DNA from: Sinohyriopsis cumingii
Taxonomy: Eukaryota > Mollusca > Bivalvia > Unionida > Unionidae
Reading direction: 5' to 3'
DNA: 64,000 nucleotides
Assembly (NCBI GenBank): GCA_028554795.2
Contig: CM068838.1
Location: 130,395,428 to 130,459,427 of the forward strand
A model generated the notes under the pieces. That model searched no databases. It worked only from the letters and a program-made list of their open reading frames with translations, and was not told where the DNA came from. The translations under genes were made by a program, and so were the position numbers. Numbering within the stretch: the first letter of the stretch is position 1; every line of letters starts with the position of its first letter. Positions 38,439 through 49,713 of the stretch are shown here, piece by piece.

Positions 38439-38795
38439 TCACACACTTTGAATAGACGTAAGTATCTTGGGGAGACTGTGGGTATGTGGTACTTCCATGT
38501 TAGAAGAGGTGGTTTGCACTATAGGGTCAATGGGAATGTCACCTGGGAGTAAATGGGAATTGAACATTGGTGACGTCATGGGGTTCATAGGGTCAAAACT
38601 ATTTATAAGTTGAAATGTCTTTATAGGGACAAAGGGCTGATAGGGACAAATATAGACATACAGAAACAAACAAATACTCATCCAAGCAGAGAAGATGTAA
38701 ACACACAGAAAAGAGGACAGAGATGTTCCAAAGAAATACCCACAGAAAGAACAGAGACTCCTAAAAGAAAAGTCTATCGTATGGTTGCAAAACAC
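38439..38795 (-). other. Unassigned 118-codon open frame
   Basis: A minus-strand frame whose C-terminal half (IKTFQLINSFDPMNPMTS, later LLPGDIPIDPIVQ) looks protein-like, while its N-terminal half is low-complexity Phe/Tyr/Cys-rich. The DNA holds four spaced ATAGGG(A/T)CAA motifs, so repeat-driven openness is possible. An overlapping plus-strand frame of 125 codons is also open. Neither is recognised. Confidence 0.15.
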
Positions 38796-39199
38796 TTATT
38801 CAAATATATACATGGGCTCCATAGTCTGTGCTTTGGTCTAAGCACTATCCATTTAATACATATACATTTGGACATGGAACAAACCTATTTACAAGTTATC
38901 TATTGTTTTGGTTCTAGAAAACTACTCTCAAAAATTAAAGTTCATGCCCTCAAAAAACAACATATACAACAGAAATACATTTCATAAAAGAACTATATTT
39001 ATCATTCTACAATTATTGTCCATTTTTTAAGAAAAAGCTAAAACAAAAAACAAATGATCAAATAGGACTAAGCTTGTGTTACTCATTTGATCCGTCACAC
39101 ACGACTTTTAAATCTGGTCTTTTACTAGTTGTGTCCCAACGTAGATGTTTTCCATCGTTCACCCCCTTTCATCTGTAGATCTGTTTGTATATCCATCGT

Positions 39200-39880
39200 G
39201 TTAGGTACACTTATCGATAAGCAGATCAATGGCAGTCATTGTCTTCTTCCTATAGAGGTACAACCTATTCCTTATGAATGGTCACTTTTCCATTAGTGAT
39301 GTCAAATACTTATCTCATTGCCTGCACGTCTTCAATAGCCCTCGAAAGTTTGGAAGAAGTTAATTCTTCAGGTGTACTAAAACCATGACATACAGGAGCG
39401 TTCAAGCTGTCGTTATACATAGATAGGCTCAAACGACCTCGATCTTTGACTTGACACTGACGCTTGATTTCCTCTAACTTTGAGTCAGATAAGTTTGTAA
39501 TGAAACCTGCTGCTTACGCGGGTGGAACGGCAGACGAGGAGTCTTTAAATTTCACCGTGTAGGTGTAAAGGTATACTGAATCCTTTTTATTCTTGGACAC
39601 ACTTTGTTGTGATGGTATGATGGTGAAAAAGTTCAATGATGTTTGTTCCTTCTCTTTTTTCATCTGCGTAGAGTGATTCATCTTTCTCGGCGCTTGTCCT
39701 CGCAATGAAGTATTGCTCTTGAAAGTCGTCCTTTTTCATACTGGGTGACACCAACGTGTCCATAAGATAAAGTCTTTTAGTCTCGAAGTCGCACTGGTTG
39801 TAGATAGTTTTCCATGTCGTTAGTAAATACACAACTAAGATGTGATACTGTATTGGTGATGTCGTCGTGAGGCACAACAG
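39200..39880 (-). pseudogene. Coding-like relic next to the Polinton polymerase
   Basis: Two minus-strand open segments (39,877-39,587 and 39,705-39,514) and a stop-poor continuation to about 39,210 lie just beyond the polymerase remnant. One frame ends with a stop at about 39,514 but carries on as coding-like sequence (LSDSKLEEIKRQCQ, then SLSMYNDSLNAPVCHGF). The first segment may still belong to the polymerase C-terminus. I do not recognise the second; by position it may be another gene of the same element. Broken and non-functional. Confidence 0.4.
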
Positions 39881-39899
39881 CGTACTCGAGTTTTCTCAC

Positions 39900-42565
39900 G
39901 CTCAATACTTGCTGTGTGAAAGGATTAATCTTTATAGCTTGGCGTTGGTAGTATTTCCCTTTATATGCTGAACAATTTCGGCGTGTCCGTACGGTAAAAT
40001 GGCGTTGCTGGAAAGCCATAGTTGCTTCTGGTACACGATTTGATACAATTTTTCCAAGGGCCGTTTGACGATTTTGTGTGCGGGTAAAAGTACGTTCTTG
40101 TTCGGTTCGTAGGTGTTCACTCTAAAGTTTCTTTCCTTTCCAGAGTGTATCGCTTCTTTCAGCACTCTAAAGTTCACCACTTGACTCTTGCGATGATTTA
40201 GAATCAAACCTTTCACTTTGCACTCGGTGTGCACTTCTTGTTTGTCCCGGTATTCGCAGGACCGCCACTAAAACAAGTTAGAATCTTGTCGTCGGGGTGC
40301 TCGTCTGTCTAGGCTCCTAAACGGTCTCCTTCAATTTTAGGGTAACGATGACCATCGGGATATTGAATGTAGATGTCAACGTCGTGTCAAAGTACAGGAC
40401 GCTATCTCCTAATTGGTGTAAAGCTTAGTATAATTTTAAACGAGCACGGGCTGTCACGTATTCCGCATTGATGACATTTCAAAATTCGCTAGCAACTACA
40501 AACTCAAGTTCTTCTTCGTAATTGACCAAGATCAATCTTTCACGAACGACGTTCTCGTGTTTCATGCACTTGGTTTTGTCGTGAATCATCTGAAAGTAAC
40601 GATAGGGTTCTGTCAAATATTCCGTCTTGGATTAACACGGTCCTTGTTCCATTTTCCCCCACAAGCAATTCAACATCACTTTAGCATACGATCGCTCTCT
40701 ATCGTTTTTTCTAGATGTGGTATAAAGGTATTCCCTCCTGTTCAAAATATTTCTCTTTGACTTTCTCTTGGTTGTCGGGTGTTTGGAACCAGGAAGGATA
40801 ACCACTAGCTTCTTGTTTCAGTTTCAAAAAGTTATTCACGTAGTCCGTGAAAATGCCTTTCAGCGTTTCGTCACCCTTGTGGTACTGATCTGTCTTCGGA
40901 AAAAATGTTAAATAGTGTACAATTCTAACAGTTGGTATCCCAGGTTCAGAGCTTTAAACATTTTCACGCTGACCCACGTTCCCGTCAATGCTCGTTCTTC
41001 CAGAGTATGATGACAAGGTTGGTCTTGGTTACAAGTTTCGGCACAAGTACGGCACAAAGGAAACACTAGTTTTCCTTGGCAATGATAAGTTTAGACAAGA
41101 TGGTACAAGTCGGTGGGAGGCAAGACTTTGCATTTAATCAATCCTTTGCATTGTAACATGTTTTCCACGACGATGTGTTCCATCATCAATTGTGGGTGAC
41201 CTGATGGAAAGTCGCAATATTTGCACACATAAGGATACAGCGAACACACGTTCAGATATTTCTTTTCTTCTCTCCTCAACGGCGTGTTACAGCAAAACAT
41301 GAGTCATTTGTTCCCCTTCCATACAAACTGTCCCGTGGGTCCAGAGGCAAACTAGCTTGTAACTTTCCACGATGCGTTTAAAGTCATGATATGTTTTCAA
41401 ATGGTTATCGAGATCGTGTTCCCACATTTTGATGACTTTGTATCCTTGATGTTTTAACTTCAAGCGTCGTTGACAAGTGTCCTCGTATAAGTCTTCCTTT
41501 GTACTTATTAAAAACTGATTTTTAGTGTTTCCTTGAGGGTAGCAGATCGGACATCCGTGAAAAAAACATCCGTTAAACTCGTACACCATCTTGGGGTTTC
41601 CTTAGTCCCACCCATCCACCGAATGATTTCCAATCGTCGTTTCTCCTCCTCCATTTCGGGATTGTTGGATCCATTTGTTTTCTTCGTCACACTTGTAATG
41701 CGAACAGCGCAAAGCTTTGACCGAGTATCCGCGTTTGACAAAGTTCGTCGTTTGAGGGTGATGACAGCCATGGAATTTTCGGGTGTGAATCGTTTGCGGT
41801 ACATTAAGGAACACGCATTGGCAATGGTGCAGACTTCTTTCAGAGGATCTATCCCTCCGTGCTCTATGAATAATTCTCCAACATTTCCACAGCAACGCTG
41901 TAAAATGTCCACGACGGATCCACAATAGGTGAACAGTTCTTCCTGAAAGTCGATGGGGTACGAATTTGGTACCAAGTGTAAAAAGCTTCTTGTCGTTCGG
42001 AGCGCGTGTTGTCGGGGTCATAGTAGCTAGCATCAGGTAAATATGGCAGGACAGCGAGTTTATTGGCTTAGGTATTGACAAAAAGCGGAAAATAGCATCT
42101 GATCGTTTCTGTCATTCCAAACATTGTAGGCATTTGGCTCAACGGCAAGGGAGAGTAACTCATCAAATCTTCAAACTGCACTTTTCCCACTTGCATGGAA
42201 ATGAGTTCGGCTCCGTTCAAAGTAACTTTAGGACGTTCTGTGCTTTGTACTGTATAGGTTTTTAAATTAAACTGTCCACCGTACCGACAAATTGTGAACC
42301 ATCACCGTGGCATAGCCATGACAATCTCGATGTCCTCTTGACTCTATGTCTCGTCGATAGGGTATATGATCCATCGGGCGAAATCTATCAGCGTGTTAGG
42401 CCCCCGAAAATGTTTTTCACGTCCTCCAGGAATCTTGCTACAATGAGGGCAATGACTAAAGATAGGTTCTTTGATGCACTTCTCGCATGTTCGATGAGCC
42501 ATGCAGACATTATAAATGTGAATGTCGGTTTCTTGTATGCATTTGAAATAGAAAAAGATGAAATT
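39900..42565 (-). pseudogene. Polinton/Maverick-type family B DNA polymerase remnant
   Basis: Minus-strand fragments in the expected N-to-C order. There is a Cys/His-rich stretch (CEKC, CPHC) at about 42,440-42,530, and an exonuclease-region block starting with GPNTL near 42,400. A TIANACSLMYRK block lies near 41,800 and VYEFNGCFFHGCP at 41,549-41,589. The motif A block around SLYP is at about 41,219-41,266. The motif C region near 40,384-40,409 has lost its second aspartate. C-terminal blocks lie near 39,950-40,230. Known: this protein-primed polymerase replicates Polintons, large virus-like transposons. The coding sequence is split by many frameshifts and stops and cannot be functional. No terminal inverted repeats, integrase, ATPase or capsid gene was seen. 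A related adintovirus-like source is possible. Confidence 0.8.
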
Positions 42566-42774
42566 CCCTCTCTTCTTGTCATCTTCCTCCTCCTACTGTT
42601 TGAATTTGGAGTTTGGCGACAAATGGGACTTCGTTTCTTTCCTAAACCTACGGGCGCCTTGGCACTTTTGGTACGCATGACTTTTCCACAAGTATTGCAC
42701 AATCTCAACCGTTGACAATCACTTTTCTTATGTGAACCTTGCTTTCACAAACGTTGTTGGTAACAGGTAAGGCT

Positions 42775-43018
42775 GACACACCGAAGACTTATATAAATGG
42801 TACTAACAGCTGCCTCGCCTGGCGCTCAGCATTAAGAGATTACTGTTAGGACTGATCGGCATAGTGTCAGGATATACTAACTGGTGGGACATCATGCTAC
42901 ATCTGCAGCATGATGCCCCAGTGCTAGAAAACACTATAAACTGTCACACTGCAGACATCGTAGCCATATGACTGAAACATTGTTAAAGCTACGTTAAAAA
43001 TCTATATCACACACACAT
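42775..43018 (+). mobile_element. 5'-truncated tRNA-derived SINE (family A)
   Basis: It begins inside the family body (CCGAAGACTTATATAAATGG) with no tRNA head, and ends in GTTAAAAATCTATATCACAC. The CA end grades into the TA array that follows. It lies just beyond the Polinton-type remnant and may have cut it short. Confidence 0.88.
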
Positions 43019-43021
43019 TTT

Positions 43022-43025
<4 letters not shown>

Positions 43026-43110
<85 letters not shown>
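43026..43110. repeat. TA microsatellite
   Basis: About 42 TA units directly after the CA end of a family A SINE. Confidence 0.97.
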
Positions 43111-43113
<3 letters not shown>

Positions 43114-44104
43114 CAAACTATCATAAAATGCTCTTATGATACCGAAAATATATATGCATTTGCTTGCATACTTGAATACAGGTGTTGCAATTCAGTGGTT
43201 ATTACCGACTAAACACGGTCAACATATCGTGATTTTGTATTCACTGAGATAGATTTTATTAACCTTCTCTGCCAAGTAGTTTGAATCATTTAGTGTGTGC
43301 GTGTTCGTAATATATCGTAACTGATCATAAATTCGTTAGCAGGATACAAATTAACCTTATTAGTCACTCCATGACGTTTATGTTGCTTTATATAAAGTCA
43401 TATTGGAAAAAGCTGGTTAACTGTAATAACTACTTCAAAAGAGCTACAAAGGCAAGCAATAATAAAACATATTATAATAAAGTTCGCATTATAAAAAGCA
43501 GGTATTGTGACTCTATTCAATTTCAACTCTTACAGTGCTGTTAACGTTTTTGAAGGAAAATGTTAAATGAAGACACTAATTATATAGATATAAGGGTAAG
43601 CAGATATTTAGAGCTTTTGAGAAAGAACGGCAGGTTGATGGCATTTCGTGAAATTTATTACGCCGTGGTTTGCGATTGCGAAAGGTATCATAAAATCCTC
43701 TTAATTGCATAATATAATGCACTGTCAGCCCCTATTGTAAAAAAATAGTTTTTCAAAGAACATGAATTTGATTCCTTCGTAATATGCAAATGGTCAAAAG
43801 ATATTCAAATCTAATTAAAAGGAATATACTAGGATTAATGTCAGGGTAATATGATTGCCTGGTAACATTCATAACGACATCGCATCAAATATTCATCTCG
43901 TAAAAATAATGTCTAGTTTATTACAAGAGGAACTGAAATTGTACGGAGTCGCAATCCATATTTAATTAGTGTGGATTATTACATAATATCTGTATTTGCA
44001 TAAAGTTATAACTCAGGCGCAATTCAGCCGACAACGGTGCACAGCAGTACTCCACACCGTATCGTCTGTTATGTGACCATGTTTTTCACAGCTGAAAATC
44101 GAAG
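43111..44104. other. Gene-free AT-rich sequence
   Basis: I see nothing recognisable. Confidence 0.6.
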
Positions 44105-44402
44105 TACCAGCAGTAGTAGTTGTAATAATAATAGTAACATTAGTAACAACATTAGCAGGAGTAGCATCAGTAGTAGTAGTATTAGCAGTAGTAGTAGTAG
44201 TATTAGCAGTAGTAGTAATAATAGTATTAGTGGTAGCAGCAGCAGTAGTAGTAGATGTAGTAGTAGCAGCAGCAGTTGTAGAATTAGTAGCAGTTGTAGT
44301 AGTAGTAGCAGTAGTAGTGGTTGCAGGAGTTGTAGTAGTAGTGGCAGTAGTTGTCGTAGTAACAGTTGTAGTAGTAGTAGTAGCAGTAGTACTAGTAGCA
44401 AG
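44105..44402. repeat. AGT/AGC trinucleotide repeat region
   Basis: Imperfect AGT, AGC and related trinucleotides over about 300 bp. It leaves Ser-rich, Leu-rich, Thr-rich and Val-rich frames open on both strands, none of which should be taken as a gene. Confidence 0.93.
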
Positions 44403-45828
44403 TATAAGTGTATACACATGGATAATTTCTATAAGCTGTGACTTTCTATCATTATTTTTTGTTGTTCTTTCCTAAAATTCAGCTCAAATTTGTTTCTATA
44501 CATTTACTCATTAATATAATTTAATTGACATTTTTATAAGAAGCTTATGAATTTAGTAAACGTTATTGTATATTTGTCATTGCTATTTTCATGATGTTTT
44601 CCCTTTTTGTCTGACGCAGGTTTACACTATGTTCCCGCGGCATATTCTCCTCATAAGTATATACTTGATAATACTTCTTTTTGAATTAGTTGAAGTGTGT
44701 CGACCTACATTAGGTCGGTGTATTCTATGTAAATATAATGTATTTTCCATGTTCAAAACCACAAGCTATCACGAGGTCATGCACATCCTGCTTTGAGGAT
44801 CAGCAACAAAAATAATGTAGTAAAATTTTAAAGTTTGAATGCCATATCCGTTATACAAAAACACTGAGCGAGGAGACAACAGTGTGATGACTCTGGACGT
44901 CTAAGTTTAAAAGAAAAACTAATTGAATATAATTTTACATGTATTATATATAAAATGTCTTCGAAACTGCAGCAACCGAATCTACGTAACTCACACGATT
45001 TTGTCAGTAAAATAGATGAAAAGTGTTAACATCAGCATATAAGCTTCGGCGATAAAATTTTCTAAATGCAGTATTACCGATGTCAACCAGACCAAAATGG
45101 AAGTAAAATGGATGCGGTCAGAAGAAGTGTACGTATCTATTAAGCATGACTTTGCCCTGAATAATCTATTGAAATTTACCCAAAACACAGGACAATGAAA
45201 AACTTAAAATTTCCGCGGAATTTTGGTCGACAATAACGCAGGAGGAAATGCTTTGTCGGAATTTGATTTCACTCAAGTTACAGCCAACCAGGCAAATCAT
45301 ATTGAATAACGCCACCTTGGTCTGGAACTTCAATTTACACATGTCAAAGTGAATACAGTGAAAGTGGTCGTGCCCACATACTTTGATAATAGCCTGGTTA
45401 TCCTAGTCTATTACAAGTGAACATAGAATGCGAAGCTATTGACATTGCTAAAGAGGATAAAAACTACATGAGTCACATACACGAAACATTCAAAACGCTC
45501 GTCCTAATAGTGCCATAAGAACAGTATAAGAACAATTTATACATAGCACCACATTTATTAAACAATGAAATAACGAAATGAACCCATCAATAATATATAT
45601 ATAATCCTTTCTGCCGAAGTATCCCAACGGCGTCTCACTCCATCTCAATCAAATGTTGAAGCATGTCAGAAAACTAGCAACCCATTAGAATACCAGAAAT
45701 ACATTAGAAATTATACATAAATAAAATAGTTACAACCCACAGAAGAAAATTGATTTTATCAAGCTTATATGCAATCAGATAAACGAAACAAGTGTATAAA
45801 GGATGTCGCTCTTTTACATCATTGGAAT
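44403..45828. other. Gene-free AT-rich sequence
   Basis: Short frames without motifs. I searched for earlier TenA exons upstream of the pseudo-exon here and found none. Confidence 0.55.
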
Positions 45829-46305
45829 GTGTGCTTTGTGTGGTACTGTATCATAACTACAATACGCGTGTGCTTTGTGTGGTACTGCATCATAACTATA
45901 ATACATGTGTGCTTTCTATGGTACTGTATCATAACTATAATACATGTGTGCTTTCTATGGTACTGTATCATAACTATAATACATGTGTGCTTTCTATGGT
46001 ACTGTATCATAACTATAATACATGTATGCTTTCTATGGTACTGTATCATAACTATAATACATGTCTGATTTATATGGTACTGTATCATAACTATAATACA
46101 TATCTGATTTATATGGTACTGTATCATAACTATAATACATATCTGATTTATATGGTACTGTATCATAACTATAATACATGCAAGCTTTCTGTGGTACTGT
46201 ATCATAACTACAATACATGTGTGCTTTCTGTGGTACTGTATCATAACTACAATACATGTGTACTTTCTGTGGTACTGTATCATAACTACAATGCATGTGT
46301 GCAAC
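45829..46305. repeat. 39-bp minisatellite, about 12 copies
   Basis: The unit contains GGTACTGTATCATAACTA, recurring every 39 bp from 45,842 to 46,271. Since 39 is a multiple of three and the unit lacks stops in several frames, repetitive frames of up to 178 codons are open on both strands. Variants are grouped (CTTTGTG, then CTTTCTA, GATTTAT and CTTTCTG types), showing stepwise expansion. Confidence 0.95.
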
Positions 46306-47430
46306 AACTTTTCCGGATACTATCATAACTATTTCTACATTCTCAAATCAGCGAACAGTTTAGCATCCGGAAGAGGTGACAATATTTCATTTTTTTTCAA
46401 TCAGAATTTTTCCTTTTTGTAATCAAAGTATAACAGTAAGCAATATGATCGTTGTGACACCAATCATGCTAATTTAGTACATTATATTGTTGTGGAAATC
46501 AGGGATATCACAATAAATTGTATTGTTATAGGAGAGAAAATGTACCTTATTTGTCGGTGGGATATAACAATTCGATTATATTAAAGAATTATGCATGAAG
46601 TAAATATTATTCCAAGAGTCAATCGATTTCTCCGATAGCTTGTTCATTTGGATTTTAAAAGAAGTGTACAGTATAATCTATATTAGATACATGTTAATTT
46701 GAGATGTACTTAAAATATTATATTTGACTTGTTTCTTCGATCCTGCTTTTTTTAATACAAAGCGTGAATCTACCTGAGGACAAATAAGAACTGCAGTCTC
46801 TTGAATTAAATGATAGAAAGCAGCTAATTTACTCCGAAGAGAAGATGGTTAAACGGGAGGAGAAGGACAAAGTGCAAGATAATACGAAAATAATCAAATA
46901 AACAAACATAACAATAAGAAGAAAAAAAAAACCAAAACGAAATCAACAGGATTTAAAGTGGTCAGCATAGCATTGAAGAGAAAGAAAGAAAAACAGAGAG
47001 ACATACTTTCTGACTGACTTGTAACAAACAGAAGAGTGTGTGTTTGTTAGTGTGTTTTGGTGATTTTAATCATCCTTTCTATTTATTGAAACTTTCAACT
47101 TAGACTGAATCTCTGTATTGTAAATTCTCTTACGAGAACGAGAAATTGCAGAAAACCAGTCAGAATTAGAACAAATCGCTGTAAAACCTTATCCGCCCGA
47201 CATCACCTAGGGAAAAGGAAGAGTTGAAAACAAAATACTTAAGGAAGAAACGCCCTACTTCTGGTATCTAATGTTTACATTGCTTCCGTTTTAGTCCATG
47301 ATAGGGCTAGAGAACCCTCATCATAATGGAACCTCATAACACTTCAGAAATCTTCAATACTATCACTGATATCAACAGGATGTAGTCAAGGTCACAACGC
47401 GATTGCTTATGGTAGATCTTTTTTGAGACA
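46306..47430. other. Gene-free flank of the TenA pseudo-exon
   Basis: Probably includes remains of the duplicated intron, but no alignment to the source intron beyond the ATT tract could be made by eye. Confidence 0.45.
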
Positions 47431-47452
47431 TTATTATTATTATTATTATTAG
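47431..47452. repeat. ATT tract before TenA pseudo-exon
   Basis: Seven or so ATT units ending in an AG that looks like the inherited splice acceptor of the pseudo-exon. It matches the tract before the last exon of the intact gene. Confidence 0.85.
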
Positions 47453-47622
47453 CTCGGCACAAATTTGGTCATTATGAAAGCTGGGTAAAATCCTACTTTG
47501 ATCCTAACAGCAAGTACAATCACAGACGATTCATTTCTTTTTGCATACTTACATACGAAGCCAGCGCTCTGTTTCTACAATGGATGCATGACTAGGTGGA
47601 AGGCCACATTGTTACAGCTCTT
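47453..47622 (+). pseudogene. Degenerate copy of TenA-like last exon
   Basis: After an ATT tract ending in TAG, the plus strand reads KFGHYESWVKSYFDPN, against KFGVYESWVNSNFDPN in the intact gene. It then loses several codons and shifts frame. The next frame reads ITDDSFL and later YNGCMT, against IIDDAFL and YSGCMT. A further shift around 47,590 breaks the terminal motif. No other TenA exon was recognised in the several kilobases upstream. Because the intron-end ATT tract is shared, this is a duplicated genomic segment and not a processed retrocopy. It lies on the opposite strand, about 22 kb from the source gene. Confidence 0.8.
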
Positions 47623-47756
47623 TTTAAATATTACTCTTTTTTCATAAGGTGCATGTTATTTTAATATTTCAGAACACATGTCACTCAAAATCGCTTTAAA
47701 GGATAAAACATAACGCAAGTTTCAAAACGCAAAACACAAATTTAAGTCTCAAGGAT

Positions 47757-47945
47757 TGTATTGACTATTATAATACATATAGTGATCTTTTGACTATTAA
47801 AATACATATAATGATGTATTATTGACTATCATAATACATATATTGATGTATTGACCATCATAATACATATAATGATGTATTAACTATCATAATATATATA
47901 ATGATGTATTGACAATCATAATACATATATTGACGTATTGACTGA
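47757..47945. repeat. About 29-bp tandem repeat, 6 copies
   Basis: TTGACTATCATAATACATAT plus TGATGTA recurs about six times with substitutions, shortly after the TenA pseudo-exon. Confidence 0.88.
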
Positions 47946-48748
47946 TAGTGTCGCAAAAACATTTGTATATCACTATCCATTATAATGTAATTCTCCCTCA
48001 AAGGATTTAACATCCCATAATTTTTAATAATTAGTGCATTGTTTGTATTTGGTATCTTATTAATTTCAAACAAACTGTTAACGTATCTTTTTATAAAATT
48101 CGAATTAGAAATTTAAATGAAAAAGGTGTTCGTCTTACAGATGTCAGTAACAGATACGAACGCGACGAAATATTAAATATATCGAACTATCTAGATTGTA
48201 GGGAACGAAAACTTCTTTTAGTAGCCATTTTGACAGTAAATGTAAACGAATAGCAGTCAGTGCTATCCTTACATGTCTTCGCATAGTCGGTACCATCCGT
48301 TTGTCATTTCCAATAGTAGTACAGTTCTAACATTAAAGTTCATTTCAGTTGGAAAATGTGTTCAAGGTCTCGTGATTAACCCCCGCCCCTTGCAAAAGAA
48401 AGAACAACGGCTACGTAGAGTAGAATCATAAACATTTCGTTACAGATCGTCATGTAATAAATCGGAACGGGGTAAAAATAAAAATGACCCAGATATACAG
48501 ATTTGCTTTCATATAAAGAAGGTCAACAACTACTGAATATTAGGGGAAGGACTAAATATTAGTATTCTTAACTGTAAGACTTATTTATAGCTCACTGGCA
48601 CATTTATACATTCATCTAGATCGGTTCTCATTAGCGCCAAAGAGTGTCATGATTCAACAAAAATATATTCCATTCTTATCTTGTTAATTCTACATTAGCA
48701 CGAAGGTTAGACACACACAAACAGACACAGTCAGCAGTCACACACACA

Positions 48749-48813
48749 TAGGTATGTATGTATGCATGCATGCATGAATGCATGTTATGTATGTATGTAT
48801 GTATGTATGTATG
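48749..48813. repeat. GTAT/GCAT tetranucleotide repeats
   Basis: ATGT and GCAT tetranucleotides in two runs separated by GAATGCATGTT. Confidence 0.9.
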
Positions 48814-49149
48814 GCAATTTGTTTATTCCATTGCATGATATTGTAATGCAATTTTATTTACTGAATTTGATATTTTCAGAACATCCGTTCAGCTTTCGAA
48901 AACCTAATTTTAGAATTTTGTATCTAAAGCTGACCTACTCCCTGACTTTATTTCATGATGTTCTTTAAACATGTAGCAGTTATTTCAAAATTCTGGTTTT
49001 ACCGGAAAGATTTTGCGCAGTAACCAAATTTAATAGAGATGTTTTGGAAAATAGTTTTAGTTGGGCTTTTAAACGCTTCGACATCAATGTGTTTTATTTT
49101 GTTGCAACCAGTCTGAGTTATTATTTAATTTTTGCTTTCAATTATTTGA

Positions 49150-49480
49150 ATTCTAAGAGATTATTTTTCCCTGGAAATACTTGTGCTCGGAACTAATTCT
49201 TGGACAAAGATGGTTATTGAAATTTACTGAATTCAAATACCGGAATATTATTTTCTGTGGTTCTACAAAGAACTGTAGACATGCCAATACTTCACCCACC
49301 ACGGTTTACGTCATCGCCTTCCATTTTGAATTGTCGTCGGGACTCGAACTCAAACTCATTACAATATTTTACTACATGGACGTCTAATTTTTAATTCTTG
49401 GATTATTCTTGGATTATGGTTGGATTTAATTCTCAAAACGTAAGTTCTTTTTCCAATTTTGACCTTGTTTTTCTAGAGAG
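49150..49480 (-). mobile_element. Diverged SINE-like repeat (family C), copy 1
   Basis: In plus sense the segment from about 49,150 to 49,480 aligns with the reverse complement of 59,060-59,440. Shared blocks include TACGTCAT.GCCTTCCAT, GTCGTCGGGACTCGAACTC and GGATTATTCTTGGATTA. The GGGACTCGAACTC block is a reversed tRNA box B, so the element points to the minus strand. It is diverged, with many substitutions and small gaps. The ends are approximate. Confidence 0.6.
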
Positions 49481-49629
49481 AAAAAAATGGTTACATTTCA
49501 CAAACATTGTTGTCTTCACTTTTTCCTTGTTAAATATTTTGAGAACCTAACCACGTAATAATTATCTTTTTATTTATTCCAATATTGTCATATGGGAAAA
49601 TAATATCCTTATTTTTACACACGCAATAA

Positions 49630-49633
<4 letters not shown>

Positions 49634-49711
<78 letters not shown>
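49634..49711. repeat. TA microsatellite
   Basis: About 38 TA units. Confidence 0.97.

Positions 49712-49713
<2 letters not shown>

Noticed and set aside
38610..38987. 125-codon plus-strand frame near the Polinton relic
   Set aside because: Overlaps an open minus-strand frame in a patch with repeated ATAGGG words; no family recognised, so not called a gene.
44013..44441. 134-codon Ser-rich and Thr-rich frames
   Set aside because: Trinucleotide repeat; open in nearly every frame on both strands.
45792..46328. 178-codon plus-strand and 162-codon minus-strand frames
   Set aside because: Both are products of the 39-bp tandem repeat, with 13-residue periods and no other feature.
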